Positions 32,584 to 45,400 of a DNA stretch of 64,000 nucleotides are shown one piece after another (positions within the stretch are counted from its first letter, which is position 1; each line of letters starts with the position of its first letter). The translations under genes were made by a program, and so were the position numbers. The DNA lies in assembly GCF_004337985.1 (NCBI RefSeq), contig NC_043742.1:6404389-6468388 (forward strand), read 5' to 3'. The notes under the pieces are model-generated. The model had not been told where the DNA came from. It did not search any database and saw only the letters and a program-made list of their open reading frames with translations. This stretch comes from Pyricularia pennisetigena. Its lineage: Eukaryota; Ascomycota; Sordariomycetes; Magnaporthales; Pyriculariaceae.

Positions 32584-33743
32584 TATGAATATTGGTTGTT
32601 TGATGCGTTGCCGGAATGACAAGAAGTTGCTTTTTGGAAAGGGGCTCGGTCAAAGTGGAAAGGAGATGAGCAGAAATATGCGGCAAGGGAGAAATCGGAC
32701 TGTGTCGAGAAGATGATGGGCTTTGTTGAATGCTGTTGCGTGGTGGTGATGGACATGAGGAATCGAAACGGCCCTGATAAAGCTTCCGCTCATTTCTATT
32801 TGTATCTTCAACCTCGACGTCCTGACTTTAAAAAAAGGGCTCTATTTTTGGACCGAAAATGGCTGTGCGTTGGTCCTTTACTGCCAAGTCACTGAGTTCC
32901 AGAGGGCCAAGATCATGTCTTGGGCTATTGAGGCTAGAAGGCGTCTCCCTTTGCCATGATCCTCCTGCTTGTTTGGCTCGAGAGGTGTGAGGGCAGAACG
33001 GATTCTAAAATTATGGTCCCGCGCAGGCTATGCACCTCACAAGCCATGATATTTCTTGTTGGTTGTCAGTAGAGATTAACTGTTGGGACACTGGGGACGG
33101 AAAGCTTCACCTGCCAAGACAGATATACCAACCAACATCTTCGACGCTGAAGCCTGGCGTTTAGGCAAACAAGTACATAAAGTGCGCAAAACCCAGGTCA
33201 ATCCAGCAACGTAGGAAATCGGGAGGAGATGATTATTTACATGCCGGGCAGGAGGAGCAATTTGCATAAAGGGAAGATATTTGGCATATGGATGGTTGGG
33301 CGCGTTCTTGGGAATATCACTGCTAGATGATTTACTGTTCATGTGATAGGGTCATTTATTTGGGCCTGCGAGGCTTTGTCGTGCGAATTTGTTGGCCAAG
33401 AAATGACAAGACCGACGGAACCATGAAGCGAAACATACGCGGGTAAGCAAAGGTGCATACCGTGGTACGGCTGGTGTGCATAGACTGTTATAGCGTTAAA
33501 TGTTGGTCCACACGATTGTATCGCTTGCATGTGCATTCTGTGCCACTGCGGCGTGTTATAAGAACACATCCATCCAATCAATCGGGGGTTGTGCTATTTT
33601 TGGATGCTGGTGGTATGGCTAACCGGTGAACTTGGCTGGGTATCTCCAAAACGTCGGGAAGACTGTCCATCTTTCCCATTATGCCTCCACATTACCGGAT
33701 TAGTCTAGCACTCCTTGTTATCTTGCAGACAGAAGCCACAATT
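32584..33743. other. Intergenic region, 1.16 kb
   Basis: Promoters of the divergent Cys-rich protein gene and the DUF3632 gene. Scattered small ORFs only. No gene recognised. Confidence 0.45.
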
Positions 33744-34647
33744 ATGACGACGCAGATAATCAAAAGGGGGGACTACATTGACGCCTTGAACTTTGCGCAA
33801 AGTAGCATTTTGGCAGTCAACAAGAGCATGCTGCGGGGCGAAACGGCAGCGGCGGTAGAGGCAAAACTCCACAGTGCGTGGGAGTCCATCATCGCCTGCT
33901 CCGAGGAGGCAGAGGCCGGCGGCAGGGACCAGGATCGCCTTGTGCTGCTCATACTAGAAACGCGAGCGACCGACACGCTCCTCTTCCGGGCCCAGGTGCA
34001 GCTTTGGAGCGGGCCCCCGTTCTTGGTCGAAGACGTGGTCACCTCCTGGGAGGACCGCTGGGAAACGATGCGGCCCGAGTACCGGCGCAACCTCGTCTCC
34101 TTCACCGCCCGCCTGTTCGCCACCGGTGCGTGCAGCGACTGGATCGCCCTGTGCGGCCTCCACCTCCTGCGCGAGGTGCTCGAGAGCCCGATCCCGCTGC
34201 TGCCCAGGCCGGAGCGGGTGGGCGACGACGACGGCGGCACCGTCCGTCCCTCGCCTGCAGACGCCAGTCTCGTTCGACCCCAAGACGGCGCTCGAGCTCC
34301 TCCCGGCGCTGCGCAGCTTTCTGGACTTTGGGAGCGCCCGGCTCGCGGCCCTCTGCAGCCTCTCGGCCGACGTCGGCCCGCTCCCCGGGCGGCTGCAGCG
34401 GCTGCGCGGTCTGGCCGACCCGGGCGCGCTGGCTCTGGCCGCGGGCGTCGATGCGGGACCCTGCGGGTTTGCGCCGCCGCGCTGGCGCTTCTGGACGCGG
34501 CGGCTGGTGGAGATCTCGGAGGCCTGCCGCACGCCTGGCGCGAGAGACGGGCTCATCGTGGCCGAGGTGGCGGCCTGCCTCGGGCGCATGCGGGACAAGG
34601 AGGAGTTGATAGCCGGGCCGTTGACGCGGGGGAATGCCTCGAGGTAG
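33744..34647 (+). CDS. DUF3632-like protein, with a very short intron or a frameshift
   Basis: The model has exons 33744-34217 and 34261-34647, 286 residues. Features fitting the fungal DUF3632 family are an N-terminal helix (DYIDALNFAQSSILAVNKSM), then HSAWESII, LLILETRATD, VVTSWEDRWETMRPEYRRNL and FTARLFATGACSDWIAL, ending in a second helical part with ALELLPALRSFLDFG and RRLVEISEACRTPG. The two parts are in different frames. A 43-nt intron (donor GTGGGC, acceptor CTGCAG) would join PRPER to TPVSFDPK, but it is at the lower size limit for fungal introns, is GC-rich and lacks a clear branch site. A one-base indel in a decaying gene is the alternative. An upstream in-frame ATG at 33681 would add 21 residues. 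Codon use becomes strongly GC-biased from about 33880. Function of the family is unknown. Confidence 0.6.
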
Positions 34648-35703
34648 CGCCAAAGTATGCAAGGTTCCTCATTGCTTCCACCCTTGTCCTGTGCAGCGTC
34701 CCATGCAAAATCTGCCCCGTACGGAAGTGTGTGCTTCGTTTGTTCATATACCTGGGCTGTATTATTTATTGGCCTTGAATCCCATTCAACATGGAAATTT
34801 ATTCCCATCATCAGCCACAGATTAACAAAACAGTGTAGGTAAAATAGCCGAAGATGTGCTGATATCATTCTAATAGTGACGATTTATTTTGAATATTATC
34901 ATCAGAGCTGCTGGCTAGAAACATAAATTGGGTGTGTCGCACAAGAGGAAACGACATTTAGAATGGGTGGAAATCATCAGCGTCAAGCAGATGCACTTGC
35001 CACCTTTTTGCACAAGTGACCTTTAAAATTTCTGTGAATACTTGAAAAGCAACAAGAGGGCTGTTTGATAGAGCTTGTTTACTGTGCTATAAATAATGCA
35101 CGAGATTACAGCTTTGTATGAATTGGCCGTGCTAATACGCCTAAATATCAGGAGAATTTTCCGTGGTACAGCAGTCAGTGTTGGTCTACCCTTCCTTTCC
35201 GGTGGTGCGACGGAAGAATATCACTCTGAAAATTTTACTTGGAAGCTGTTCCCAATCAATCAATCAAAAAAGCAGCAGATCCTGGACTACCTTGCCTACT
35301 TGGTCAAACGCTGGGCGGCCCATCGGTATTCGACCTGATCGCCGCAATCCTGGCGGCCGGAAGTCGGTGGACGGGCAACGCACGACATCCCAACACAAAA
35401 CCCGGACGAGCAAGAGGGGTGTGCCGATCGGCCGCAGCCAGAAGAACGGTCCCGGGCTCTTTTGTCAGCGTCGTATTTTTTTTTTCTTTCCGCCCGCGCC
35501 GGGGGGGCCGTGAGTAGCCTGGCGCGCTGGATATTTATTTCGCCGGATAAGACAGACAAGGACAGCGGTCCCCCCCTGTACTGGCCACTTCTGACTTCCT
35601 TGCTGCCGCTCGCCGTTTTTTTTTTCTTTTTTCTTTCTTCAAAGTTGCTGGGATTTTCGCCAAGGCGGGCACCATCTCCCGTGCCATGAAGCACGACGAT
35701 CTC

Positions 35704-35897
35704 AAAAAGCTTGTCGGAGAACTTCGGGACAGGGGTTGCAGTCTATCAACGGGGCCTCGGTGGCCATGGCATGATGCTGGACGGACGATCTCGAGGGAGA
35801 AAAAAAAAAGAAAAAAAAAAGAAAAGCTTGTAGGAAACGCCGGGACAAGGGGTGCACAGTTTGTCGACAGGGTCCCGGTGGCCGTTTGCATGTGTCA
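35704..35897 (+). repeat. Imperfect tandem duplication (about 75-nt units)
   Basis: Unit 1 (about 35704-35777) reads AAAAGCTTGTCGGAGAACTT, then GGGACAGGGGTTGCAGT and CGGTGGCCATGGCATG. Unit 2 (about 35820-35897) reads AAAAGCTTGTAGGAAACGCC, then GGGACAAGGGGTGCACAGT and CGGTGGCCGTTTGCATG. The units are separated by an A-rich spacer. No element type recognised. Confidence 0.75.
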
Positions 35898-36168
35898 CGA
35901 CTAAGCGGGATCTTTCTGCCATTGTAGATCTTTAGTGCGCTGAACGCTGATTTATTTGGGCCAAGTTTCTTTTCTTCCTTTTTGTACTCTTGTGCAAGGT
36001 ACATGGAAGCAAATGTCAACTGATGGAGCATCGGCGGTTGGATATCGTAAGCACCAGGTGGGCGCAGCTTTGTATCACGGTTCGGTTGATAATATTACGG
36101 TACTTGGCAACCAGTTTTCCGTGCAAGTATGCAGAACGATGATGTTTGATGTTGCAAAGAACAAAAAA

Positions 36169-36170
36169 NN
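36169..36170. other. Unresolved NN pair
   Basis: Two N bases following an A run; missing length unknown. Confidence 0.95.
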
Positions 36171-36400
36171 TCAGAGCCTCAAAAGCCCTGGCAGAACGTG
36201 GACATGAATGCCAGCATTGACAGCCTCTACAATCCCAAATGCGCAGGCAATTTTCTTGACCAGGCCAGGATTGGAAGTTGGAGCGGCAATCCCCGGAGCA
36301 ATTCAGTTTAAGGTTCTGCCTTTGCTTTATTTGGGATATTAACAAAGACGCAGGGTACCCTACAGTTTGTTCCGACTTGCCAACCCACCACACATTTCTT

Positions 36401-36401
36401 T

Positions 36402-36432
<31 letters not shown>

Positions 36433-36455
36433 ATATATTTATATACACACACATA
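36401..36455. repeat. (TA)n/(TATG)n/(AC)n compound microsatellite
   Basis: Alternating TA units, then GTATGTAT units, then TA and ACAC. ORFs across it read as poly-Tyr/Ile and are not genes. Confidence 0.9.
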
Positions 36456-37154
36456 TCGTGGGCCACCATGCCAGGCCAGAATGCCATTACGTAAATTTCT
36501 GGCTCTCGAGACGCCGGCCCATCTGCCTGTCTTAGGTCTTTTCCGCTTGTTGACGCTTTGTATGGACGGAATCGCCGGTACTGTGGCCGATCCCTGGTGT
36601 AGGCGACATGCCCGTACAGACGGACCGATTTCACTGCCAGCTTTGTAATTTTTTTGTTTGGCCGCTTCTTGCACCTGCTCAGTCCCGGTAGTTACCGTCA
36701 GCCCTGGGGGGGGGTGCTCATGTCAATATAAAATTCAATTCCTTCAAGGGTAGAATCACGTGACCCTGAAACTAGACTAGAGATTTTATTGACCTTTTGT
36801 CTATATCTATTTGGCACCACACAGATTTTCTAGACGTAGACGGCTGATAGGAAGAGCTCCAGCTGCAAAAGACTGGCTTGTCACTTGGACACCATGTATT
36901 TTCTAAGAATTACAACTTACATACTGTTGAGTCAGAGATGCAATGACACAAGAAAAAAAAAAAAAGAATCCCAATTAAATGCAAGGACATACCTAGCTGG
37001 CCATATGTCAAACCACAAGCAACCGACCTGTCAAATGAAAGAGAGAAAAAAAAAAAAATAGTCAGATCGCTTTATTTCGTGTCATGTCTATATAACTTTA
37101 TTTTCATGTCCAATTACAAGACATGAGTGCATTAACAATTAACAGCCAACAACC

Positions 37155-39385
37155 CTACTTCCTCTTGAACTTGTTGACCGTCTTCTTCCAAAAGCCTTCG
37201 TTCCACTGCTTGTCGTTTACGTCCTCCGCCTCGTGTGCCTGCCTGCGGCCGGTGACCAGGTCGACCTCGGACGGGTCCCAGAACTTTGTCTTCTTGTAAA
37301 ACTTCCAAAACGCAATGTTGAGCAGGAAAAGCAACGTGCCAATGTACTTTGTGATAAACGTGTCCACCTTGAAGACGGGGACAAAGGCGTCATAGCCGTT
37401 GAATATGACGACGAGGAACGAGATGAAGAGCGAGTAGTAGGTGCCGTACGGCTGCAGGAAGCCGACGTAGGGGAGGTCCGCGAGCGTGATGCCCTGGGCC
37501 TTGATGGCGGCGCGGAACCGGAGGTGGGAGATGAGGATGGCGATCCCTGGGGTAGTTTGCAAAGGTTAGCAACAGGAACAAGAGGAACAAGACCAAGATT
37601 ATAAACTCACAGTTCAACAAGGCAAAGATGGTGAGCACGCTCGTGAGGTACGTGAAGACCGTGGCTGCGCTCTGTGCCACATTCATGAAGCCGAGAGCCA
37701 CAAACATGGAAGAAAGGCCGACGGCGTAGATGGGAGCTCCGCTTGTAATGGTTTTGCCAAAAATGGCGGGGGCCTGACCATCACGGGCAAGGCCGTAGAG
37801 GGATCGGGAAGAGCAGTAAATGTCGGTGCAGGCGGCACTCAGGGTCTAAAACACCCAAGTTGTCGAGATTAGTAAGTACTTGTATTCTTCCCAACACGCC
37901 GACGATATTCACGCCAAAAATGTGTAGTTGCGGCTTACAAAGATCAGAAGCGAGCCGTTGATCACGTCACCGAAGCGGGCAACGCCGGCAAGGTTCATGG
38001 CGACGACGAAAGGCGACGCGTCACCAGAAGTTCCCTTCTTGAGGGCGCCGAGAAGCTGGTCGCTGTTACTAGGAACAGTCATGCCCAGGAATCTAGAAAC
38101 GCAAAACAAAAACTTGTCAGTCAACCGTTGCTCATATCCCGTGGGATAGTCAGGGTTCAGCTTACAATATGCCCAGAATGTAGAAGCAGAAAATACGCCA
38201 AAAGGTCTGCTTGACGGCAATGGGAATGTTCTTGCGCGGGTTCTTGACCTCTCCGAAAGTCTATAATTTGGAACAATGTCAGCAAGCAGCCCCAGCGGCT
38301 GATGGTTCTGCGGTCGAAAAGTTACTCACCATGCCCACAACCTCAGTGCCCGTATAAGCGAAGACAGCCTGGATCAGACACGCCCAGAAACCAACAAAAC
38401 GACCCAGGTCGCCCTCGAAGAGATACGCCTTGAATGCGCCGGGGTCGTTCCAGTAGCGGAAGCCGGTTGCATCGCGGTTGGGACCACCGCCGCACGCAAT
38501 GACAAAGCATGAAAAGATCATGACAATCATGACGATGACCTGCCGAGAGTTTTTTTTTTTTTTTTGTTAGTGGGAAGACAAGCTAAGCTTTAGCCAAGAC
38601 GCTCGGGACTCGGGGTTAGCTCACCTTGGCGCTGGCCATCCAGAACTCGAATTCTCCGAAATACTTGACGTTGAGGACCTGAAAGAATAAAAAAAACGCG
38701 CGTTAGTCTTTTGACTGTTTTGAAAGGTTTTATGTTTGCAGGTATATATATAAAAGAGTGACACGTACGTTGATGGCAATGATGCAGACACCGAAAACGG
38801 CAATCCAGATACCAACGTTCAAGTCAGGCCTCCAGTAGCGAATGACAAGTCCGGCAGCGGTCAAGTTGGTCGGGGTGGCCACGATATACTTGAAAAAGTA
38901 ATTCCAGCCAGTCGCGTAACTGATGAGCACAAGAAAGCGCAACCTGTTAGCACCTCTGATTCCGGCACCCATTTCGTTTCAACCAGGGGCAGTCCAAGCC
39001 GCAACCACACGTACCCAAAAGCCGGATCAACCATTCGACTGGCATAACCTCCGAAACCCTTGTTCATGGGAACGAAAGCAGCCATCTCTCCCAGTGCCGT
39101 CATGACGAAGAAGACGGCTGCTCCGATCATCATGTAGGCGATGAGCATGGAGCCGGGTCCTCCCCTAGCCAGACCGGTTCCGGAGCCGATGACGAGACCG
39201 GTGCCGATGGCGCACGCAATGGAGAACATCATGACGTGCCTCGGCTTCATGTCGCGCTTGAGTTCGGCATTGTCGTTGCTGTTGTTGTTGGTGGTGTTAT
39301 TGGCCTCGACGGAGCCACGCTCGTTGGACGAGCTGACGTCGAGATCAGCACCTTGCTGCTTCTCGATATCTACCGACGCAGCCAT
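37155..39385 (-). CDS. Amino-acid permease, Dip5-like (APC superfamily)
   Basis: Eight exons on the minus strand: 39385-39015, 38919-38769, 38678-38625, 38539-38330, 38260-38166, 38092-37939, 37845-37611 and 37546-37155, 553 residues. All seven introns (64-155 nt) have GT donors, mostly GTAAGT/GTGAGT-like, and restore an uninterrupted permease: a hydrophilic N-terminus, RDMKPRHVMMFSIACAIGTG (first membrane helix region), MTALGEMAAFVP, YATGWNYFFKY, KYFGEFEFWMA, FVGFWACLIQAVFAYTGTE, GEVKNPRKNIP, SLYGLARDGQAP, and a basic C-terminus ending VNKFKRK. About twelve membrane spans are expected. The series GEFEFW, GGGPNRD and FRYWNDPGAF resembles yeast Dip5, a plasma-membrane permease for glutamate and aspartate. 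Substrate is inferred only by resemblance. Confidence 0.87.
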
Positions 39386-41440
39386 GGTCCTTTTAATTTT
39401 TTTTTTCCTTTTCGTCCGGATGACCTAGTTCTCTTTGCAGTCGATTGTTTGGTAACCAAGGCTGCGAAGACGAGGATGGTATCAAAAAAAAAAAAAAAAA
39501 GGAGCTGCCCTCGCAGAAAGTGGCATGAAAACCAACCAAGGTAGCAGACAAGGAGACGCTCAATCAACCTCGGAAGGGCTGGGGCATCTGGGCTTTTATG
39601 TAGAGTTACCTCATCAGAGCTGATAACGAAAGGAGCTTTCGCAATCTCCTTGTGAGCGAGTAATATTAATAAAATGTCGCTGACTCGCCAATCATCCGGG
39701 GACGGTGGCTCTGGAACCAGGAAGCCAAGCGAAAGAAAAGAAAGTCCTAGCTCCCTTCCCAATAGCCAGTCTGGGGTTCACCTTGCTATTACGTTATACC
39801 CCGCGCGCTTGGTACTCACTGTGTTGTGGTATGTACTGTACCATCAATGCAAGAGGCCCTTCGTGTCGGGTATCTATTTCGCCCCATTTTCGTTTATCAA
39901 GCGGACGGAGTACGGTTGCAGTTGGCAGCAGAAACAGGGGAACCCCCACCTCTGAAAGAGAGTTCAGGGAACAGAAACGGACGTGGGCGTTCTGGGAAGC
40001 CCTGATAACATTTGTTTTTTTTCGGGCTTGGCGTCTTTTCACCTCGTGCACGACCCGCTCAAGTTTCCCCTAAGCGTACTAAATCCGGAGCCACAGCCAC
40101 GAGATCTGGGCTCCCTCGCCGTCTGGTCGGCACTGAATACTACTTTGTGGCCTGGGCGCCCCAGTTCCGAGTTTGATAGACGGAAAGCAAGCAGGGATAA
40201 CCCTAGCGGAACCGCACCGCAGTCAAAAGTGCCTGCACTGACCTGCAAGCCATCGTTCCGCAGCACTACTACGCAGTATGTTATTTTATGTACACTAATG
40301 TGCGTTTAACAGTAGTGGTAGGTCGGATGGTCAGAAAGAGAAAAAAAGAAGAAGAAAAAAAAAAAAAAAAAAAAAAGTTCGGTCGACAGTTCAGGCTAGG
40401 TTCGGCTGGCAGTCTTTTTTGGGATTCGCCCGCCAACTTTGGAGGAGTTGGATGCCATCTCATCAATCCCGTCCATCCATCCCTTGTCTTACATTTTCTC
40501 GCGTTTGAATTTACACCATGCATGTCCAAAATAAACTCTTTTTTTTTGTGTTATCGCTTCCATGGTTCCCTGAACAAAAAAAAAAAAAAATGCACAGTCC
40601 ACTATTCGAGGCTGAGGCAATGGTGGAACCAGGTACGTGGGAAAACCCAACCGAGGTGAAGATTTATTTTCTCAGGAGAGAAAAAAAAAAGATACAGAGC
40701 GCAACTTGTTGTCTTGTGTTGTTTTGTTCTGTAACAACTCGGCAAGATAACTAGCGGTAGTCTAGATAGAGATAACTGCCACTTAAAAAACCAATTGCCA
40801 AGACTATATTCTCCTAGTCATTTCCCCCATACTTTAAACGATATCAGGCCAGATAGATAGGTAAATCCGCCCCGGAGGCCGTGGACCCATCCTTTACTCT
40901 TTTCCAGACCGAGGTACGGGGCACTGATCTGGACAATCTACAGAACGGATCCAGAGGGACCAAGGTAGATCCTCGTGACCAGCCTAACGTGCAAGCAGAC
41001 AGGCCTTGCCCATTTCTAACGTCGTACCCAATTACCAACAGCCAACGCAGAGCCGCCAAGAATGGATCTCTGGCCAGTTGCCGGGATTCGAGCCAGGGGT
41101 CAACCTGCTGTGGCGGTACTTGGCCTGTTGCCGACTTGGGTTACCGACGCAGGAAGGGTGGGGACGCATGGCCTGGGCTCCGGCGAATTACAGAGTACAA
41201 ATCATCCACCATTGCCAGGCTTTCTTTTTTTTTTTTTATTTGTATGACATGTTTCTAATAGGAAAACACTATCTCTTTCAACCCGAAAATCCTTGCACCT
41301 AGAAAAAAAACCCACAATAGCGGTTTTCTACGTTCCCGAAATCCCCCCAAACAGGCAGAAACCATGCTCATGTGCACCGGCCAACAATAGGGAGGGGCTT
41401 AAAATAATAATAATAAAAACCTTGTTCCAAATAAAATCAT

Positions 41441-41472
<32 letters not shown>

Positions 41473-42455
41473 GACACTATATAACTATATACCCTGGTAT
41501 TTTTTTTTATTGATACGCGTAGCCTTATCTGGCAGGTTCCAAATGAACCAAAACCGGCATCTTCCCAGCAATTCCAAGAACAACAAAGAGCCTCATGAGG
41601 CTGATATTATCAATTACGAAAGTATATAATGTCGTATTGTAGTGTTGTTATACGTGGTGATAGTTTTGCACAGCCCTTTTCTTGTCTTGACCCCCAACCT
41701 GCCTGTTTTGGATACCGACCATCATGTGGTAGGGCTATTCGAAGCAAAATACTTCCCCCCCTCTCTCTTGGCTGTCTCGTCTAGTCCCGCAGCCAAGTCG
41801 ATGACGAAGCCAGGCCCGGCTCGGCGCTGACATCTCACAAAACATATCCGGGTATGCGTCTAGACCGCTGTCGAGAGCCTTGGCCTGGCCAGTGTTAGTC
41901 AGTCTGTGTTTTTGTGACCTGCCAAGCGGGGCTCAAAAAACAAGACGAACTCCAGACTACTCCTGAAAATAACGATTTTAAATGGTGATGATAAATCATA
42001 ACTATATATAAAAAAAGCCACGGCTCGATCAATCAGTCGACGGCAAAGATTATTCTTTGTTTTGTTTTTTTACATCCCATCATCCCATATAGGTAGGTAA
42101 AAGCCATGGTTTGTTAACAATGCTGAGTTGGTAGGCCAGTTTGGCGATTTGTGCTAGACTAGTGTTTCCGCCTCAATTCCGAGTTCGTTAAATTATGTCC
42201 CCGCTTGCTGCGTAGTATTTGCGTCACTTGGTGATCAATGCGCTGTTGGCCATCTTCTCATCGCTGCTCATGCCAGTCGACAAGGCAAATTTCCATAGTC
42301 AAAAAAAAAGTGTATACCTAATATTGAAGCTACATGAGTGGGTATTGATTGTTCGCCCAAGGGAGTATCCAAAAGCTTACACCTCTATCTACTGGTGACA
42401 AACTCGCAACATAAAATCCAAACAAACATGAAACGACGCTCGCTCAAAATCACGC
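39386..42455. other. Intergenic region, 3.1 kb
   Basis: Permease promoter on the left and 3' flank of the giant disordered-protein gene on the right. A runs at 39484-39500, about 40351-40376 and 41445-41472. No ORF with a recognisable domain on either strand, and no RNA gene recognised. Confidence 0.45.
41445..41472. repeat. Poly(A) tract, about 28 nt
   Basis: Uninterrupted A run in AT-rich intergenic sequence, preceded by an AATAATAATAA stretch. Confidence 0.85.
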
Positions 42456-45400
42456 CTAAGACCCAGTTAGCTTCTTCCACCAGCTGCTCCTTGCCGCCGG
42501 GGCAGAGTCCCCAAACACCGAGTTCCGTCGACTCTGCCTGCGCTCGTCGCTCCCGTCCGATCCACCAGCCGTTGGCGCCCGTCGCGCCTCGTCCCGGTGC
42601 CGACGACGCCTGCGATGATCGTCCTCGGCCGCCGCGCCGTCGATATCGTCACCACCCCCGCTGCCGCCGTACTTGCTTCGTCGACGGGCTGCCCGCCGCG
42701 CCTCTCGCCGTGCGTCTTCATCCTCGCCCTCGGGCGGTGGTGGTGCGTCAGAGTGGTCCTTGACCCACGACGACGTTCCCGAGTGCGGCCACCCGTCCTT
42801 GCGACGGTCCGCTTCGCGTGGGTACGGATTCTCGCCACGATGCCGTCGACCGCTTGACTTTCCACCCGCGGCGGCCTCGGCCTCCCTAGCCGCCCGCCGC
42901 GCCTCTCTGCGACGCCGCCGCTCCTCGTCATCTTCCCGTTCACTCTCATGCCCACGGCGGCGCCGCTCAGGTCGAGGCTCGGGATGCCCGTCCTCCGGTG
43001 CAGATGCAGCAGCCGCCGCTTGGCGTTCGCGCTCTCTCCGCATTCGTCGCCTCTCGGCCCTTTCCGCGTCTTTCTGCTGCTGCTCCTCGGCGGCCGCCCG
43101 ATCCGCCTCCTCCCTTGCCCGCTGCGCCCTACGCTCCGCGCGCCTTGCCTCTCTCTCCTCTTGCCGCCTCGCTTCCGCATTTTCGCCCTCGTGCTTTCGT
43201 CTACGCTCCCGACGGGCTTCGTCTTTCTCGGCTCTCGCTTCCTCAGCATGGCGTGGGTCAACTCCTCGCTCTGCGCGCCGAGCACGCCGAGCCGCCCGTC
43301 TTGCCTCTTCTGTCTCCGTGGCAGCCCCAGAAGGTCCACCGTGCATCCCCTCATCATCGGTTGTCATGTACGTGCCCCGGCGACGGAGCTCCGGTCGACC
43401 ATCGGGGCGAGCTTCGGACCGCGGTGTGGAGAGGATGCCTCCAAACAAACCTGCAAGACCTTTCTTGGCGCTCGAGTTTGATCGCTTCAGTGGCGTTGCG
43501 GCTTCAGGATTGTCGACCATGGCCATGTCTTCATCCTCGGGGGCCTGTTCACGCTGCGCTGAGTCAGTGGATTGTCCCTGTTTCCTTTTTCGACGTTGTA
43601 TTCTCTCGGTATCTACCTTGGATCTGCGACGCGATGGCTTTTCCGGACCGGCGTCCAATGCCCCAACCATGACAATGTCATCGTCCTCTGGCGGTGCCGA
43701 TCGCGTCTTGTTGCGCCGACTCCCCGAAGACTTGATACCCAATATCCTGGCAGCCTTGTCGTTCGTTTCTGGCGCTTCCTCAGGGGGCGGCGACACGAGC
43801 CCGTGGTTCACTTCGGCACTGCGGCGCGATGAACGGCTGGAGCTCTTCTTCTCACGGGTCGAAGCCGATCGCGACAAGGGTGGCGTACTCGCTAGTACAC
43901 TGGCTACCCGTGCCTTGGCCGGCGCCTCCTTGATGCGCTCTGGTTTTTCATCCCGAGTTTTAGACGAGGACCCAGACTCCTTACGCTCCGATCGCGATGG
44001 ACGCTTTTCCTCTTTGCGTGGAGCGGCGTTCCACATTCCCCAGGAAGATGACCCCTCGCGACTGATCTTGGCACGCTCTTTCTTCGACGGCTTTTCCTCT
44101 TCGAGAGAGGGCGGCGCATCAGGAACAGGGGGTGGCGCATCAGGAACAGCAGGCGGCGGCGGGGGAGGTGGAGGAGCTGCAGGGGGCACCGAGACGGAGC
44201 CTGACTTGGATCGCGACTTGGACTTCTTGGAGGACTTCTTTTCGGGAGACATATCGATAATCTCAACGATTTCGTCGTCGTCGTCGAGCGGGAAACTGCC
44301 CGGCAGATGTGATCTGACTTTTCTGCGAGGTGGAGTAGGCTCTTCGAGGACTTCAACTTCAGGAGCAGCTTCAGGCGCGACTTCAGGTACAACTTCAGGT
44401 ACAACTTCGGGCACAACTTCAACAACTTCAGGTATAACTGCAGCTGATTTTTTAGACTTCTTCTTCTTTTTGCCTTCTTCAACGGGCGGTTCGGCTGGCG
44501 GTGGGGGTGGGGGCGGCGGGCCTGGGTCCGGGATAACTTCCTCCTCCTCGGGCGGTGGTGTTGTGGAGGCTTGAAAAGCCTTCAGGCGGTCCGCTACCTT
44601 GGATCCAACTTTCTTGCTGCTCTTCGTAGCCTTGCCTGATGACACATCTGCGCTGTTGTCGCCCAAGCCATCCGTGGCATCTTCTGGGATCTTTGATGAC
44701 TCAGCCTTTTTAATTTCAGCAGCGGCTGACTTGGCGCCTTTTTTGGATGCACCCCAAAAGCTGAACGCGTCCGACGCTGGCGCCTCCTTGGGCTTTTCCA
44801 CCTCTGCGGGGGGTTCTTCATTTAAGAGTTCCTCCACATTTTCCGGGGTAAGATTGAGCAGATCCTTTTCGAGTTCCTTGTCAAAGTCATCCTGGTCCTT
44901 GTCCTTTTCCTTGTCCTTATCCTTGTCCTTGCTCTTTTTTTCCTTATCCTTATCCTTGCTGCTGCTCTTAGCATCCTTGTCTTTGGATTTGGATTTGGAT
45001 GAGCTCTTTTCCTTGTCTTTGGACGATGATTTGGACTTCTTTTTCGCCTCGGCCTCTTCGCGTTCGCGCTGAGCTTGTTCCTCAGCCTCGCGTGCAGCAG
45101 CCTCCTCGGCCTCTTTAGCAGCCTGCGCAGCCTCCTCTGCCTCCTTAGCAGCCTTCGCAGCTTCCTCAGCCTCACGTGCAGCGTCCTCTTCGGCCTGCTT
45201 GGCAGCCTGTGCCGCCGCCTCCTCAGCCTCCCGTGCAGCAGCCTCTTCGGCCTCGCGTGCAGCGGCCTCTTCAGCCTCGCGGGCTGCGGCTTCCTCGGCC
45301 TCTTTATTAGCCGCGGCTTCGTTGCGTATGTCCGCCTTGGACTTGAGCAGATTGTATCGATCTGTGTCCTTTTTGGTCATCTTGGGCCTGCCTTTGTCCT

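Larger units (their letters stand above)
34648..37154. other. Intergenic region, 2.5 kb, with local repeats
   Basis: Contains the imperfect tandem duplication at 35704-35897, an NN pair at 36169-36170, a TA/TG/AC microsatellite at 36401-36455 and A runs near 36953 and 37048. Small ORFs have no recognisable domain. Confidence 0.5.

Noticed and set aside
41075..41095. B-box-like GGGATTCGAGCC
   Set aside because: No cloverleaf could be folded around it and the flanks show no A box.
42673..44574. Plus-strand ORF of 633 codons opposite the giant gene
   Set aside because: It mirrors Glu/Lys/Arg codons of the minus-strand protein, reads as poly-Ser/Arg/Ala, and has no domain. It is an antisense by-product.
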